From: Anaerostipes hadrus ATCC 29173 = JCM 17467
Lineage (GTDB): Bacteria > Bacillota > Clostridia > Lachnospirales > Lachnospiraceae
Assembly: GCF_030296915.1 (NCBI RefSeq)
Contig: NZ_AP028031.1
Coordinates: forward strand, 2,239,001 to 2,303,000
Length of the DNA stretch: 64,000 nucleotides
Reading direction: 5' to 3'
A model generated the notes under the pieces. That model did no database searches, was not told where the DNA came from, and saw nothing but the letters and a program-made list of their open reading frames with translations. Shown here piece after piece: positions 46,301-54,953 of this stretch (its first letter is position 1; every line of letters begins with the position of its first letter). A program made the translations under genes and the position numbers.

Positions 46301-49300
46301 TCCAACACATAAATACCTGTACTTACATTATTGTCTTCATTTCCAAACGGATCTTCCTTGTCTGGTACTTTATCATCATCACGAATATCATTGATACTTC
46401 CTGCAGTTGTATCCCATGTCAGTTCTACTTCATGTTTTTCCTGATCTTTGATATAGCCTGTCGGAGACTTGATCTCTTTTATGTAATACTTTCCTAAATA
46501 GAAGTTAGTTGTTTCTTTTCCATCCATATCCTTTCTTGTAAAATGGATCTCCTTCTCTTTTGTCGTTGTCTTTTGATCGATCAGTTCGTCCTTCTTCCAG
46601 ACAAGCGTTCCGTCATCTTTCTTGATATTCTCATCCGCATACAGCCCATAGACTGCTCCTGCGATCTGATCGTTGTCATAGATAAAACTCTGAGAATCCT
46701 TGTCATAATCTGTTAAGATATCTCCCGTCTTACTGAACGTAATTTCTCCATAGACTGGCGTATCCATCTGTTCAAACCTGCAGCTTCCATTTCCAGCATT
46801 ATCGTACGTGATCTTGATGCTTGTGGATTCCCCGCTTAACTCAAAAGATTTTTCTTCTGCGTCATCCATGTTGTAGCCTGCTGGCGCAGCAGTTTCCTTA
46901 ATCGTATATTTTCCATATGGAAGATAGCACTCTGCAGTTCCATCTCCACTCGTTCCTGTAGTCAAAGTTGCCACAATATCCTGATCTTCATCATAGATTT
47001 CATAGACTGCATCATTTAACAGCTTCTTTGTCTCTGATGAACGTTTGACTAGTTCGATCCTGATCTTATTTTCATCATCTTTATACGGACCAAACGTGAC
47101 TGTCTTATGGACATCAGACTTGATCAAAACCACATCTTCATCTTCCATCATTTCATGCTTTGGATCACCCTTGATCTGATGCAATGTATAAACACCGATC
47201 GCTAACGAGATTGAAGTTGCTTCTCCTTTTTCATCAGTTATCAGAGTATCGACCACTTCTCCATGCGGATCAATGATCTGAAATTCCGCCCCAGATTCCG
47301 GTACATACTTATCTTTATTTACGGACATTTGCTTTTTGATCGAAATCTTTGCGGATTTTGTATAATCGTCTTTTAAAACGAATTCATACACTTTGACTTC
47401 ATCCTCGATCGATGCTTTCATTTCTGTGGAATACTGCGGTAGCGCAAGGTCATAGTCTTCGACACCTCTGGTCTGCACGACTATAAACCCTGTCTTCTTT
47501 ACGAAATCTTTTAAGAGCATCGCTGCCTTTCCTTCGGAATCTGTGACTAATGTTCCAAGAATTGCATCTCTATTATCTTTTTTCAGTTTTTCAATGTAAT
47601 GAAGCCTGTCCTGTGACGTTGCCAATGTCTGATCCTTGAAATCTTTCACCATAGATTCATCCAGTACAACAAACTCAGCCCCTGGTTCTGGTTTAGACTT
47701 TCCATTCTTGACCATCGTTTTTCTGACCCGGATCTTGTTTCCATTATAATAATTATCCAGCTCAAATTTTTTAAATTTCTTATCGCCATCTTTGATCGTT
47801 ACATCAAAATCATCAGCAATCTTATAATTATCACTTCCTTTTGTCTGATGAACCGTGTAGATGCCAGGATCTAACTTTCCAGATTGAGCTGCACCATTTT
47901 CATCCGTGATCAATGTTTCTATGACTTTCTTTGTCGACTGATCGATGATCTGGAATTCTGCCTTATATTCTTCTTTTTTTGTATAAGTTCCAGTTTCCTT
48001 ATCACTGATCCTTGTAACCTTTGTCAACATGATCCCTGCATGCTGCTTTGGATCGTTTGATTCAACCTTATAGATCATTTTAGATCCATCAATGCTTACC
48101 CATTTGTCCGGTACCATATCATATCCATCGGTCGTTTTCGTCTGATGAATACGGTAAGCTCCATAAGGAAGTAAATCTGTTTCTGCGATCCCTTTGTCAT
48201 TCGTTGTGATCGTCTGTTTTAAGTTATTCTTGGAATCATAAACCTCAAAAACTGCCTGTGCTTCTGGAACATTTTCCTCGCCAAACGTCTTTACAACTTG
48301 TATTATTCCTTCATATTGCTGTTCCTTCAGATACTTGGATGTATTTTTATTGACCGTGACTGATATATCATTACTAGATAACTTATATCCCAACGGAGCA
48401 TACTTCTCATGTAAACGGTAATATCCCGGATACAGATCTGTCACTTTTGCATAACCATCCGCATCAGTTACCATCTGTGTCACAAGTGTTCCTGCTTTAT
48501 AGACAACACTCTTGTTATCGGAGCCTGTAATATCATGGTCAGCATATAGCTCATAGACAGCATTCTGCAAGTTTGCTTCAACTCCTAGATCCCCTCGTTT
48601 ATTCTTTACAGTTCCCTGTTTAAAGATTTCCAGATCACTCTTTTGAAATTCATTGGTATAGTTAAATGTGAATGATCTGACTCCACCCTGTTCCATTTTG
48701 CTCTGATCTGTCTGATCTGGGATCAGGTGTCCGAATGGGGATTTTGTTTCCCTGACCATCCAAGTGTGGACCGAGGCACTCTTTAAGGCTGAAATCTTCT
48801 GCTCTGCAAGTTTTTGTGCTTCCTGCATTGCCACAGCATATGCTTTTGCCGAAGAATCGTACCAGCCATTATCTGTCGCTTCTTTTTGCTGACTTTTTGA
48901 AAGATCGTTCCAATTCTTTACATAAGTCTTTTTCGTTGATGTCACACTATAACTTACCGTTCTTTGAACAGTATAAGAAGCTTCTCCATTGTCATCGGTT
49001 GTTACACTTCCTTGATAATTCCCATCCATATAGATCTGAAATACTGCTCCAGAAAGCCCTGCTCTTGTTTCCGCATCTTTCTTTTTGATCTTGATCCTTA
49101 CATTATCTGGGCTGGTTCCTGACTTTGTTGCACTCGTTTTCGCTTTTTCAATATCTGGCGGTGTATGACGAAATCCGAACAAAACCTGATGGGAATCCAG
49201 TTTCTTCTTTTTCACACATTTCTTCACTGTATAATAGTAGATCGTTCCTTCTGGATCCTGATCACTGATCATTTTACAGAACTTTTTTGCATCTTTCTGC

Positions 49301-49782
49301 GAATAACCTCTGTCCACATTTTTTCCTGCCTGATAAACGGTATTTTGCTTATTCGCTCCATGTCCACATGCCCAGATGTATGCCTGACACAATGACAGAT
49401 CTTTTGTATTCTTGCCGCTTGATCTGAAATACCAGTTTAATGCTTTTGCAATTCCCTTTTTTTCATAAGTTGCTGCATTGATCGTCTTGTATTTTAAGGT
49501 ATCTCCAGAACACATGGTCTTTCCAGAGTTTAAGCAAAACACTCTGTGTCCGTCAGCTGTCATACTCCACAGACCTTCTGATGCAGGACGATCGATCTCT
49601 GAGATCTTATTACTTGATAATGCCTGGCTCATCACCAGTTTGGCTTTTCCTGTGAAAGCCTTGACGTCTCTATTCTTCAGGAACAGTGATTCTCCTGAAC
49701 CACTCAGATACATTGTCATGATCATCAGGAGGGTAAGAATACTTACCGATATCTTTTTACAGATCGTCTTCATTTGTTTCAA
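43312..49782 (-). CDS. giant LPXTG thioester adhesin with SpaA/CnaB repeats
   Basis: 2156 residues from a TTG at 49782, preferred because AAGGAGG lies 8 nt before it; an ATG 9 nt later is 17 nt from that site. After a signal peptide comes a thioester domain with Cys83 (RVFCLNSGK) and Gln133 (LCQAYIWACG), the pair that forms the internal host-binding bond in TQXA adhesins. A long series of SpaA-type prealbumin repeats follows (about 215-1170), with E-box-like ends such as ETAAPAGY. A DUF285/BspA-like segment (about 1215-1285, MSQMF twice) interrupts, then three Cna_B repeats (about 1564, 1657, 1774) and further repeats. The sorting signal is LPKTG (about 2124), a hydrophobic stretch and HRKFR. 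Probable pilus tip or stalk adhesin. Confidence 0.9.
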   Translation of the reverse strand: MKQMKTICKKISVSILTLLMIMTMYLSGSGESLFLKNRDVKAFTGKAKLVMSQALSSNKISEIDRPASEGLWSMTADGHRVFCLNSGKTMCSGDTLKYKTINAATYEKKGIAKALNWYFRSSGKNTKDLSLCQAYIWACGHGANKQNTVYQAGKNVDRGYSQKDAKKFCKMISDQDPEGTIYYYTVKKCVKKKKLDSHQVLFGFRHTPPDIEKAKTSATKSGTSPDNVRIKIKKKDAETRAGLSGAVFQIYMDGNYQGSVTTDDNGEASYTVQRTVSYSVTSTKKTYVKNWNDLSKSQQKEATDNGWYDSSAKAYAVAMQEAQKLAEQKISALKSASVHTWMVRETKSPFGHLIPDQTDQSKMEQGGVRSFTFNYTNEFQKSDLEIFKQGTVKNKRGDLGVEANLQNAVYELYADHDITGSDNKSVVYKAGTLVTQMVTDADGYAKVTDLYPGYYRLHEKYAPLGYKLSSNDISVTVNKNTSKYLKEQQYEGIIQVVKTFGEENVPEAQAVFEVYDSKNNLKQTITTNDKGIAETDLLPYGAYRIHQTKTTDGYDMVPDKWVSIDGSKMIYKVESNDPKQHAGIMLTKVTRISDKETGTYTKKEEYKAEFQIIDQSTKKVIETLITDENGAAQSGKLDPGIYTVHQTKGSDNYKIADDFDVTIKDGDKKFKKFELDNYYNGNKIRVRKTMVKNGKSKPEPGAEFVVLDESMVKDFKDQTLATSQDRLHYIEKLKKDNRDAILGTLVTDSEGKAAMLLKDFVKKTGFIVVQTRGVEDYDLALPQYSTEMKASIEDEVKVYEFVLKDDYTKSAKISIKKQMSVNKDKYVPESGAEFQIIDPHGEVVDTLITDEKGEATSISLAIGVYTLHQIKGDPKHEMMEDEDVVLIKSDVHKTVTFGPYKDDENKIRIELVKRSSETKKLLNDAVYEIYDEDQDIVATLTTGTSGDGTAECYLPYGKYTIKETAAPAGYNMDDAEEKSFELSGESTSIKITYDNAGNGSCRFEQMDTPVYGEITFSKTGDILTDYDKDSQSFIYDNDQIAGAVYGLYADENIKKDDGTLVWKKDELIDQKTTTKEKEIHFTRKDMDGKETTNFYLGKYYIKEIKSPTGYIKDQEKHEVELTWDTTAGSINDIRDDDKVPDKEDPFGNEDNNVSTGIYVLEKGEKLNQKIKDAESVTFTWKSAPEGAVTTDVSQNKDGSIVLWNDDGDCYISSQRAGQVIYMNAISSKMFKNCRNLTEINFKNIDTSAVVDMSQMFYAMDSIKTLDLSSFNTSNVEDVSQMFYGNPVLKTTYVMDQILKIEEDKFIEEHPLKIVAMPKNRFLKGDKFKAEDFSWRILYDDDGAEDVEVTDKDVAFTPTYAEKSGKYEINISFNNQGSYKDLPEKTIKTTVEVLDPEEEDIALKVAKKASIHVKANDTLQKYGIHLIKTDQDGNKLAGAIFALKAKTDIVNSKGENIFKKGDTIATTTSQDDQFEYLEFIGLPTDIYAKDGTDSDMYEVEEIYAPDGYEKSDKTLTFKGKVINDTKENLIHDVKAENNTDNDTTTYVHDSDTLVNQKLDYIALKKIWDDHDNAAKIRPDVVTIKATHKTTKEVKVYTLTKDNNWTMFTDIKKDDREKWEFREDVPEGYTLTSTHWNDAMYVISFTNFHENPEYVDINVQKVWEDGDNGDDLRPISIKAQLYRNGEKYKNAITLDETNNWSDDVTYHCLDKYDKAGEPFEYEVKEEVYDKLTGNAKTGYVDTYETNETIDDDGTTTKNIMITNTHTPDTTKKKVKKVWNDHGNKDGIRPKSVLVNLLADGKVEETLMLSAKNNWKASSKVLPVKVNGKKVNYTWKEVEEGLITGESEIGYRPTYDTDENDQDLTVITNTHDRTGPKGSITITKALDPGNLNMDVGDPTFIFTLTGTDVYGKKHSYEKKVKFTKAEVEKQMKDHPGDLIELSVTFDDLEYGTYTCNEGGMIKYFKLLNITSNSSNATIDQEKETVTFDIGPTGTTAKAQLTGGAKFMNQMIQGSVKLIKKDSKGKSLRDIEFVITSSDGAEVAKAKTDSAGEVTFDGLLPDTYTITETKTAVGKNLLKEPIIVTLPMTMSQAEVDKQNVDTSKAIKQGNDYYFYHLTYNVTNDSILNLPKTGGRTDELSFIGGIILILGGLFLLHRKFR

Positions 49783-49798
49783 ACTTTCTTCCTCCTTT

Positions 49799-51316
49799 TT
49801 ACTTGTAACGGTTTGTGAAATATCCTGGCTGCCCTTCCTTGTCGATCCTTCCATACTCAGAATCTACGTGGTCTCTCGAAAATCCAGTTCCATTCTGCCC
49901 TTCCAGTTCGATCGAGCCATTAAACATGCCGTCATCATGAATAATGTTGTGTGTGTCGAATGATCCATCTGTTTTCTTCCAGACAGCATACAATTCACAA
50001 GTCTGTCCAGCATCGCAGAGAGTATTGACTGCCTGTCTATCGGTATATTTTGCTTTGATCGCATTCGGATCTTCACTCCATCCAAGGAAGGTATATCCCG
50101 GCCGTTCAAATGTATTTGCTGGCAGGATATCATCCTGTCCATATTTTAATTCCACAGTCTTTTTGCTGCCTGATGCACCATTTCCATCAAATGTTACTTC
50201 ATAAGAGTTCTTGGACCAAACAGCATAAAGTGTTATACCCTCCGTGTTACTCCATGTGATCGTCTCTCCTGGAGAATACCGTGCTCTCACCGCATGTTTA
50301 TCTGTATTCCATCCAACAAAGGCATAGCCTTTTTTCGTGTATCCATTCTCAGCAAAGCTGTAATTTTGATCGTACGTGGCTGTCCCATCATTCACATATC
50401 CAGAATCTTCTCCATTTCCATCATAGTTTACAGTGTATGTATTCGCTGTCCACTGGGCTGTCTCTGTATAATTACCACATACCAGCCAGCCTGTATTGGA
50501 CATCCATTTTGTTCCTTCATCCAGCCATCCTTCCAAGGTATAACCTCTTCTTGATACCGTTGGAAACGAAAAATAATCTCCATCCGTAAAATTCCATGTT
50601 ACATCTGCACCATCTCCACCATTTCCGTTGTAATAAATGCTACGGCTTGGCTTTTCCAGATTCAGATTTATAGAACACCAGTCATAAGTTTTCCATCCAT
50701 CTCTGTCAGCAGAGGCCACTCCGACCAATCCAGTACTGACATGGATATTTACTGATTTCCAATGTTCTTGAGTATCATGATAGGAATTTTCCCAAAATCC
50801 ATCATTTCCTCCACAATAAAGCGTTATATCCTTGCTCGGATCTGAAAATACTGGTTTATCCACCGTTACCCATTCCCAGGATCGATGCTGTTCATGGGCC
50901 GGTAACAGATACCAGACTTTGATCGTTAAAAGTGTATAGTTGTTGTTACTGTTCTTCTCTGAATATATCGTCTGTTTATTCACTGTAAGCTTATAATCTC
51001 CGCCTCCACCGGAATACGTCGTTACCGTATATGGATGTCTGGAATTATTAAATGTCCCACCGCTGACATTTTTATTTTTTTCATATTCATCACTATGAAT
51101 ATACATTGTCAGACTATCGCTTTTCCCATTTGGTCCATTGATGTTCACTGTTAAATGTCCATCTTTAAAATGTTTGTTTCCTCCTGTATTATATGATTGA
51201 TAAGCATGTGCCTTCTTCATCTGATACCATGCCAGAACAGAAACAAATGAAACCATGACCACTAATACCACTATGATCTTTCGTTTTCTTTCCAGGATCT
51301 TTTTTGCATTCTTCAT
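49799..51316 (-). CDS. secreted InlB-repeat protein of the pilus locus
   Basis: 505 residues. Signal peptide with probable cleavage after AHA (about residue 37), a unique N-terminal region (about 38-225), then four InlB/Flg_new-type repeats (RGYTLEGW, KGYAFVGWN, ERPGYTFLGW, each followed by YAVW or AQW), and a short charged end. There is no LPXTG or hydrophobic C-terminus, so sortase cannot attach it by the usual route. Start taken as the second of two adjacent ATGs, 5 nt from GGAGG. Co-transcribed between a sortase and the adhesin; may be released or bound non-covalently. Function unknown. Confidence 0.8.
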   Translation of the reverse strand: MKNAKKILERKRKIIVVLVVMVSFVSVLAWYQMKKAHAYQSYNTGGNKHFKDGHLTVNINGPNGKSDSLTMYIHSDEYEKNKNVSGGTFNNSRHPYTVTTYSGGGGDYKLTVNKQTIYSEKNSNNNYTLLTIKVWYLLPAHEQHRSWEWVTVDKPVFSDPSKDITLYCGGNDGFWENSYHDTQEHWKSVNIHVSTGLVGVASADRDGWKTYDWCSINLNLEKPSRSIYYNGNGGDGADVTWNFTDGDYFSFPTVSRRGYTLEGWLDEGTKWMSNTGWLVCGNYTETAQWTANTYTVNYDGNGEDSGYVNDGTATYDQNYSFAENGYTKKGYAFVGWNTDKHAVRARYSPGETITWSNTEGITLYAVWSKNSYEVTFDGNGASGSKKTVELKYGQDDILPANTFERPGYTFLGWSEDPNAIKAKYTDRQAVNTLCDAGQTCELYAVWKKTDGSFDTHNIIHDDGMFNGSIELEGQNGTGFSRDHVDSEYGRIDKEGQPGYFTNRYK

Positions 51317-51339
51317 CATATCCTCCTCTCCATCTATTT

Positions 51340-52047
51340 TTATCTATCTTCCTTTTGTTTCCTGATCTTCTGTCCATGATTCCTCATACAGTACACCACA
51401 TACCGATATCTTCCATGTCCTCGGTACGGATGACAGGTTAAAAGTGTGACCATATCTTTCCCTTTTTGAATCAGAATTTTGTCCATATCATATGGATCGA
51501 TCACTTTAATCTTTGTAACCCGATAATCCAGTCTTTCCCATAGATTCCTAATGATCACCTGATCGCCTGTTTTTAACTGTTCGATGTCCCGAAAATACGG
51601 AATTCCCCGATATCCCCGATGTGCAGCGATCACGCAGTTGCTGTCTTTTTGTCCTACTGGCAGGGATGTCTGTCCCATGATCGCTGCTCCTTTTCTCATA
51701 TTTTCCATCGTCGCTCCCAAATATAATGGAAGTTTCTGTTTCATCTTCGGTATCTTAATGTAACCGAAGGTATTCTTTTCATTTCTTAAGACGATCGGTG
51801 CACTGCGGTAACTGAATACATCCTTTAGTCCTGCTTGTTTTTCTTTGAATATCTTCCTGTTATAGCAGACTGCTTTTTGATACAGTAGATCATCCTGTTT
51901 TCTTTTGCTTCTCCTCTGCGTCAGTTCTTTCACTGTCTGATCGGACTGTTTTTGTTTCAGATATGATATAATCTCCGGATAAAGCAGTAACGTGATCCCT
52001 ATCACTAGAAAAAAGATTCCAACAATATTTATGATCTTTTGTTTCAC
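51340..52047 (-). CDS. sortase, class C-like without C-terminal anchor
   Basis: 235 residues. One N-terminal membrane helix (about 7-25), then the sortase fold with His in CVIAAHRGYRG, Cys in LLTCHPYRG and Arg in RYRYVVYC. TLLTCHPY differs from the TLVTCTPYG of the neighbour and there is no second membrane helix, so it may act on a different substrate or do the final wall attachment. Overlaps the preceding sortase gene by 4 nt. Confidence 0.88.
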   Translation of the reverse strand: MKQKIINIVGIFFLVIGITLLLYPEIISYLKQKQSDQTVKELTQRRSKRKQDDLLYQKAVCYNRKIFKEKQAGLKDVFSYRSAPIVLRNEKNTFGYIKIPKMKQKLPLYLGATMENMRKGAAIMGQTSLPVGQKDSNCVIAAHRGYRGIPYFRDIEQLKTGDQVIIRNLWERLDYRVTKIKVIDPYDMDKILIQKGKDMVTLLTCHPYRGHGRYRYVVYCMRNHGQKIRKQKEDR

Positions 52048-52898
52048 CCATATCTCCTTTCTCCGCTTTTTCTTTTCATCTTTTCATATACTTTTCTGGC
52101 TGCGATCAATACACAAATGATCAATAGTCCCGCAAAGATGGCCCGTTTGTAAACTTCCATCCATTGCGAATGATGATTTCTTGCTCTTATCTCTTCCTCT
52201 TTTGCATGATAAGCTGTGCGAACTCCTCGGACTAATAAACGCTTGTCATTAACTCCATAGGGTGTGCAAGTAACCAATGTTACATGATCTTTTCCTTCCA
52301 TGATCTGAAGTTTCTTTGTATCTTGTGGTTCCACGACTGTGATCTGATCCACACTGTAAGCAAGCTTTTTATCCAATACATGTATAAAAAAGAAATCTCC
52401 CTTTTTCATCTCTGTCAGATCTGTAAAGATTTTTGCAGAACTAAGCCCAGTATGTCCAGTCAGCACCGCATGGGTATCTTTTCCTCCAATCGGAAAGGAA
52501 GATGTAGCCAGATGTCCGATCCCATGTTCCAAAACTGTCCCACTTGTCCCATGATAGATCGGCAGATTAATTGAAATGCAAGGAATCTTTAAATATCCCA
52601 TGATCGATGATCCATCAATATTTAATATTCTATTATAATGAACCATCTCTCCATCCAAACGTTTTACCTTAAACGGATCAGTCAACTGTACTGAAGATCG
52701 CATCAATTCCCCATTATACTGTTTTGCTTCATCCATTACTTTTTTTATGATCGCCTGATCCATTCCGGCTGCCTTTTCCTGATAACTTTCCACTGTCGAA
52801 CCTGCACTCTTTTCAAACAGATAGTTGCTTACAAATGGATAAGACAGCAGAAAAAAGCCGGCCAGAATAACCAGAATCGGTATGATCTTTTGTTTCAT
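52044..52898 (-). CDS. class C (pilus) sortase
   Basis: 284 residues with membrane helices at both ends (about 5-25 and 252-270), as usual for pilin polymerases. Catalytic His in AVLTGHTGL, Cys in LVTCTPYGVNDKR, Arg in RLLVRGVR. A lid DPF motif is present (LTDPFKVKRL). It should link pilin subunits through the pilin-motif lysine and the LPMTG of the next subunit. Starts 1 nt after the pilin stop codon. Confidence 0.93.
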   Translation of the reverse strand: MKQKIIPILVILAGFFLLSYPFVSNYLFEKSAGSTVESYQEKAAGMDQAIIKKVMDEAKQYNGELMRSSVQLTDPFKVKRLDGEMVHYNRILNIDGSSIMGYLKIPCISINLPIYHGTSGTVLEHGIGHLATSSFPIGGKDTHAVLTGHTGLSSAKIFTDLTEMKKGDFFFIHVLDKKLAYSVDQITVVEPQDTKKLQIMEGKDHVTLVTCTPYGVNDKRLLVRGVRTAYHAKEEEIRARNHHSQWMEVYKRAIFAGLLIICVLIAARKVYEKMKRKSGERRYG

Positions 52899-52899
52899 T

Positions 52900-54858
52900 T
52901 TATCTTTGTGATCGTCCTCTGTTTTTGTTCAAGATCAAGATCCCACATCCAGCAACAACAACCCCTGCAATGATCAGAAGATAGTTTCCTGCCCCACCTG
53001 TCATTGGCAGCATGAACTGCTTCTGATTTGTGATCTGCATATTGATATATGCATTTCCAGAATCATCGTGTTTTGTCATCGTTGCCTTTGTCTCATCCAC
53101 AGTCGCACTCGCTGCTGTAGTCTGAACCGTCACATCATTCTTTAATACCGAACCATTAGGAACTCCATCATTTGCTGTGGAATCTGCATCAGACTTACTC
53201 TGGATCCCTGTGATGTTTGCTTCGGTTGGTGTGATATCTGCTTTTGTCTCTTTGACCTTAACGATCACTTCTTTCTTTAACAGGGAGTATCCTGCATCGG
53301 AGTGTGTTTCTGTAAATCCATATTCATCTCCTTCGATCCCATTGATCACAAGTTTTCCATCAGAAGACGGACTAAACTGAGTCGCATCAGCTTCTTTTGC
53401 AGACTTTCCTGTTACCTGATAAACACCTGCTCTATCTGCTCTTGCTACCAGATAGTAATTATCTGTCTTATTTTTTACAACGAATTTAACCTTTGTTGCA
53501 TCTCCCTTGCTGTCAGAAAATTTCTTTGTCAGATCATATCCGTAAGAGTATACGATACATTTGTCTTTTAAAATATCATAATAATTCGTATTTGTTCTCT
53601 TCCACATAAGGGATACATCGTTTGGATTTCCTTTATCACCAAGAATAACGCTGTCATCTGTATTCACCTTAGCTGTATAATATACAACGATATATTTATC
53701 AGAATATTTCTTATTCAACTCATTAAGTCCTGCTTTTGTCATCTCAATCTTCATTGCAGGATCGTCTCCAGATTTTCCGTATGTTGCTGCAAACTTTGGA
53801 TCCGTGTCGGAACTCTTCCATACAGCCAATGCTCCACTCTTCTCAACATTATTCACATTTGTTCTGTCCGCTGCATCCTTAGTTTCATAGATTGCGATCA
53901 CGGCATCTTTCCCATATGTCATTCCTTTTGCCATCGTATCGTTAAATGTATAAGTTGACAGGTAGGTTGTTGATGATGTGATATGTGGCAATTTGGAAAT
54001 GAACTGATAATCCAGTCTTTCTGCTTTAGATGCTGTCACGGTACTCTGATATTTATATTCATTTCTTGCAGAAGTAAAATCTGCCAGTCTGTCTGTATTG
54101 GCAGTTGTTACATTGTCCTGATCTGGATTATTGCGTACTCTTTTGTCAAGTGTTGGATTTCCAGTTTCATTCTTTGGATAACAGATCACATCATAGAACC
54201 AGTCATCTCCCTTAGAATCCGTGGATGGCAACTGTACAAACCATGGATTTATTGTGTAAGTTACATTTTCTGGTGCCTTTGTCTCAACGATCAGGTAAAG
54301 ACCCAGTGGCAATTTGTCTTTACTTGTCACACCATTAGCATTAGTCTCATCCATGGCTGTCCCATTCTTTCCCATGTAATCTTCTAATTTGTCTTTCGTT
54401 ACCGTATTATCTTCTAATGCCTTGGCAAGTTTCTCATTGATCTGCTGGCTTGTAAAATATGTCTTACTTCCTTCTGTTTTAGCTGCATCAGAAGATGTCA
54501 AACCCAAAATCTGCTGTATTGTGGTTGGAAGTTCATAGATCATCTGAATCTTTCCATTCTCACTCTGCTGTTCAACATCTCCAACTCGCAGGTAACTAAA
54601 TTCCACACCTTTGATCGCATATTTTTCCAAGGCTGCTTCCGCAGCAGCGTCCTGTTTTCCTGTTGGTGTAAACTGACTGGTGTTAACACCGGCCTGTTTT
54701 GCTGCTGTCATGTCATATTTGTGGATCGTTATAGATCCGGTTTTGCTTGTATCGACCACATCTGTTGATGCCGCTTTGATATTAACGATAGGTGCAAGCA
54801 TCATTGCTGCAGATAATACAGCAATCATTATTTTTTTGATCATATTTTGAATCTTCAT
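52900..54858 (-). CDS. LPXTG major pilin, SpaH/EbpB type
   Basis: 652 residues. Signal peptide about 1-29; the pilin motif WxxxVxxYPK occurs as Trp220 to Lys229 (WFYDVICYPKN), the lysine used for polymerisation; the E box of the first domain is VETKAP (about 192). CnaB-like domains follow, including a FTETHSDAGY end. The sorting signal is LPMTGG, a hydrophobic helix and NKNRGR. Forms the pilus shaft, built by the class C sortase encoded next. AGGAGG precedes the ATG. Confidence 0.94.
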   Translation of the reverse strand: MKIQNMIKKIMIAVLSAAMMLAPIVNIKAASTDVVDTSKTGSITIHKYDMTAAKQAGVNTSQFTPTGKQDAAAEAALEKYAIKGVEFSYLRVGDVEQQSENGKIQMIYELPTTIQQILGLTSSDAAKTEGSKTYFTSQQINEKLAKALEDNTVTKDKLEDYMGKNGTAMDETNANGVTSKDKLPLGLYLIVETKAPENVTYTINPWFVQLPSTDSKGDDWFYDVICYPKNETGNPTLDKRVRNNPDQDNVTTANTDRLADFTSARNEYKYQSTVTASKAERLDYQFISKLPHITSSTTYLSTYTFNDTMAKGMTYGKDAVIAIYETKDAADRTNVNNVEKSGALAVWKSSDTDPKFAATYGKSGDDPAMKIEMTKAGLNELNKKYSDKYIVVYYTAKVNTDDSVILGDKGNPNDVSLMWKRTNTNYYDILKDKCIVYSYGYDLTKKFSDSKGDATKVKFVVKNKTDNYYLVARADRAGVYQVTGKSAKEADATQFSPSSDGKLVINGIEGDEYGFTETHSDAGYSLLKKEVIVKVKETKADITPTEANITGIQSKSDADSTANDGVPNGSVLKNDVTVQTTAASATVDETKATMTKHDDSGNAYINMQITNQKQFMLPMTGGAGNYLLIIAGVVVAGCGILILNKNRGRSQR

Positions 54859-54886
54859 TTTTCTTTCCTCCTATTTTTTAGAATAG

Positions 54887-54932
54887 AAAAAGCACAGAAA
54901 TCATTGATCATACTCAATGATTCTGTGCTTTT
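54887..54932 (-). terminator. strong hairpin between the C39-like gene and the pilin
   Basis: A stem of about 19 bp with one bulge (54887-54907 with 54914-54932) and a T run. It starts about 22 bp after the C39-like stop codon and ends 28 nt before the pilin ATG. With so little room for a promoter after it, partial readthrough from 56285-56312 is likely. Confidence 0.7.
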
Positions 54933-54953
54933 CTTTATGTAATATATACTATT

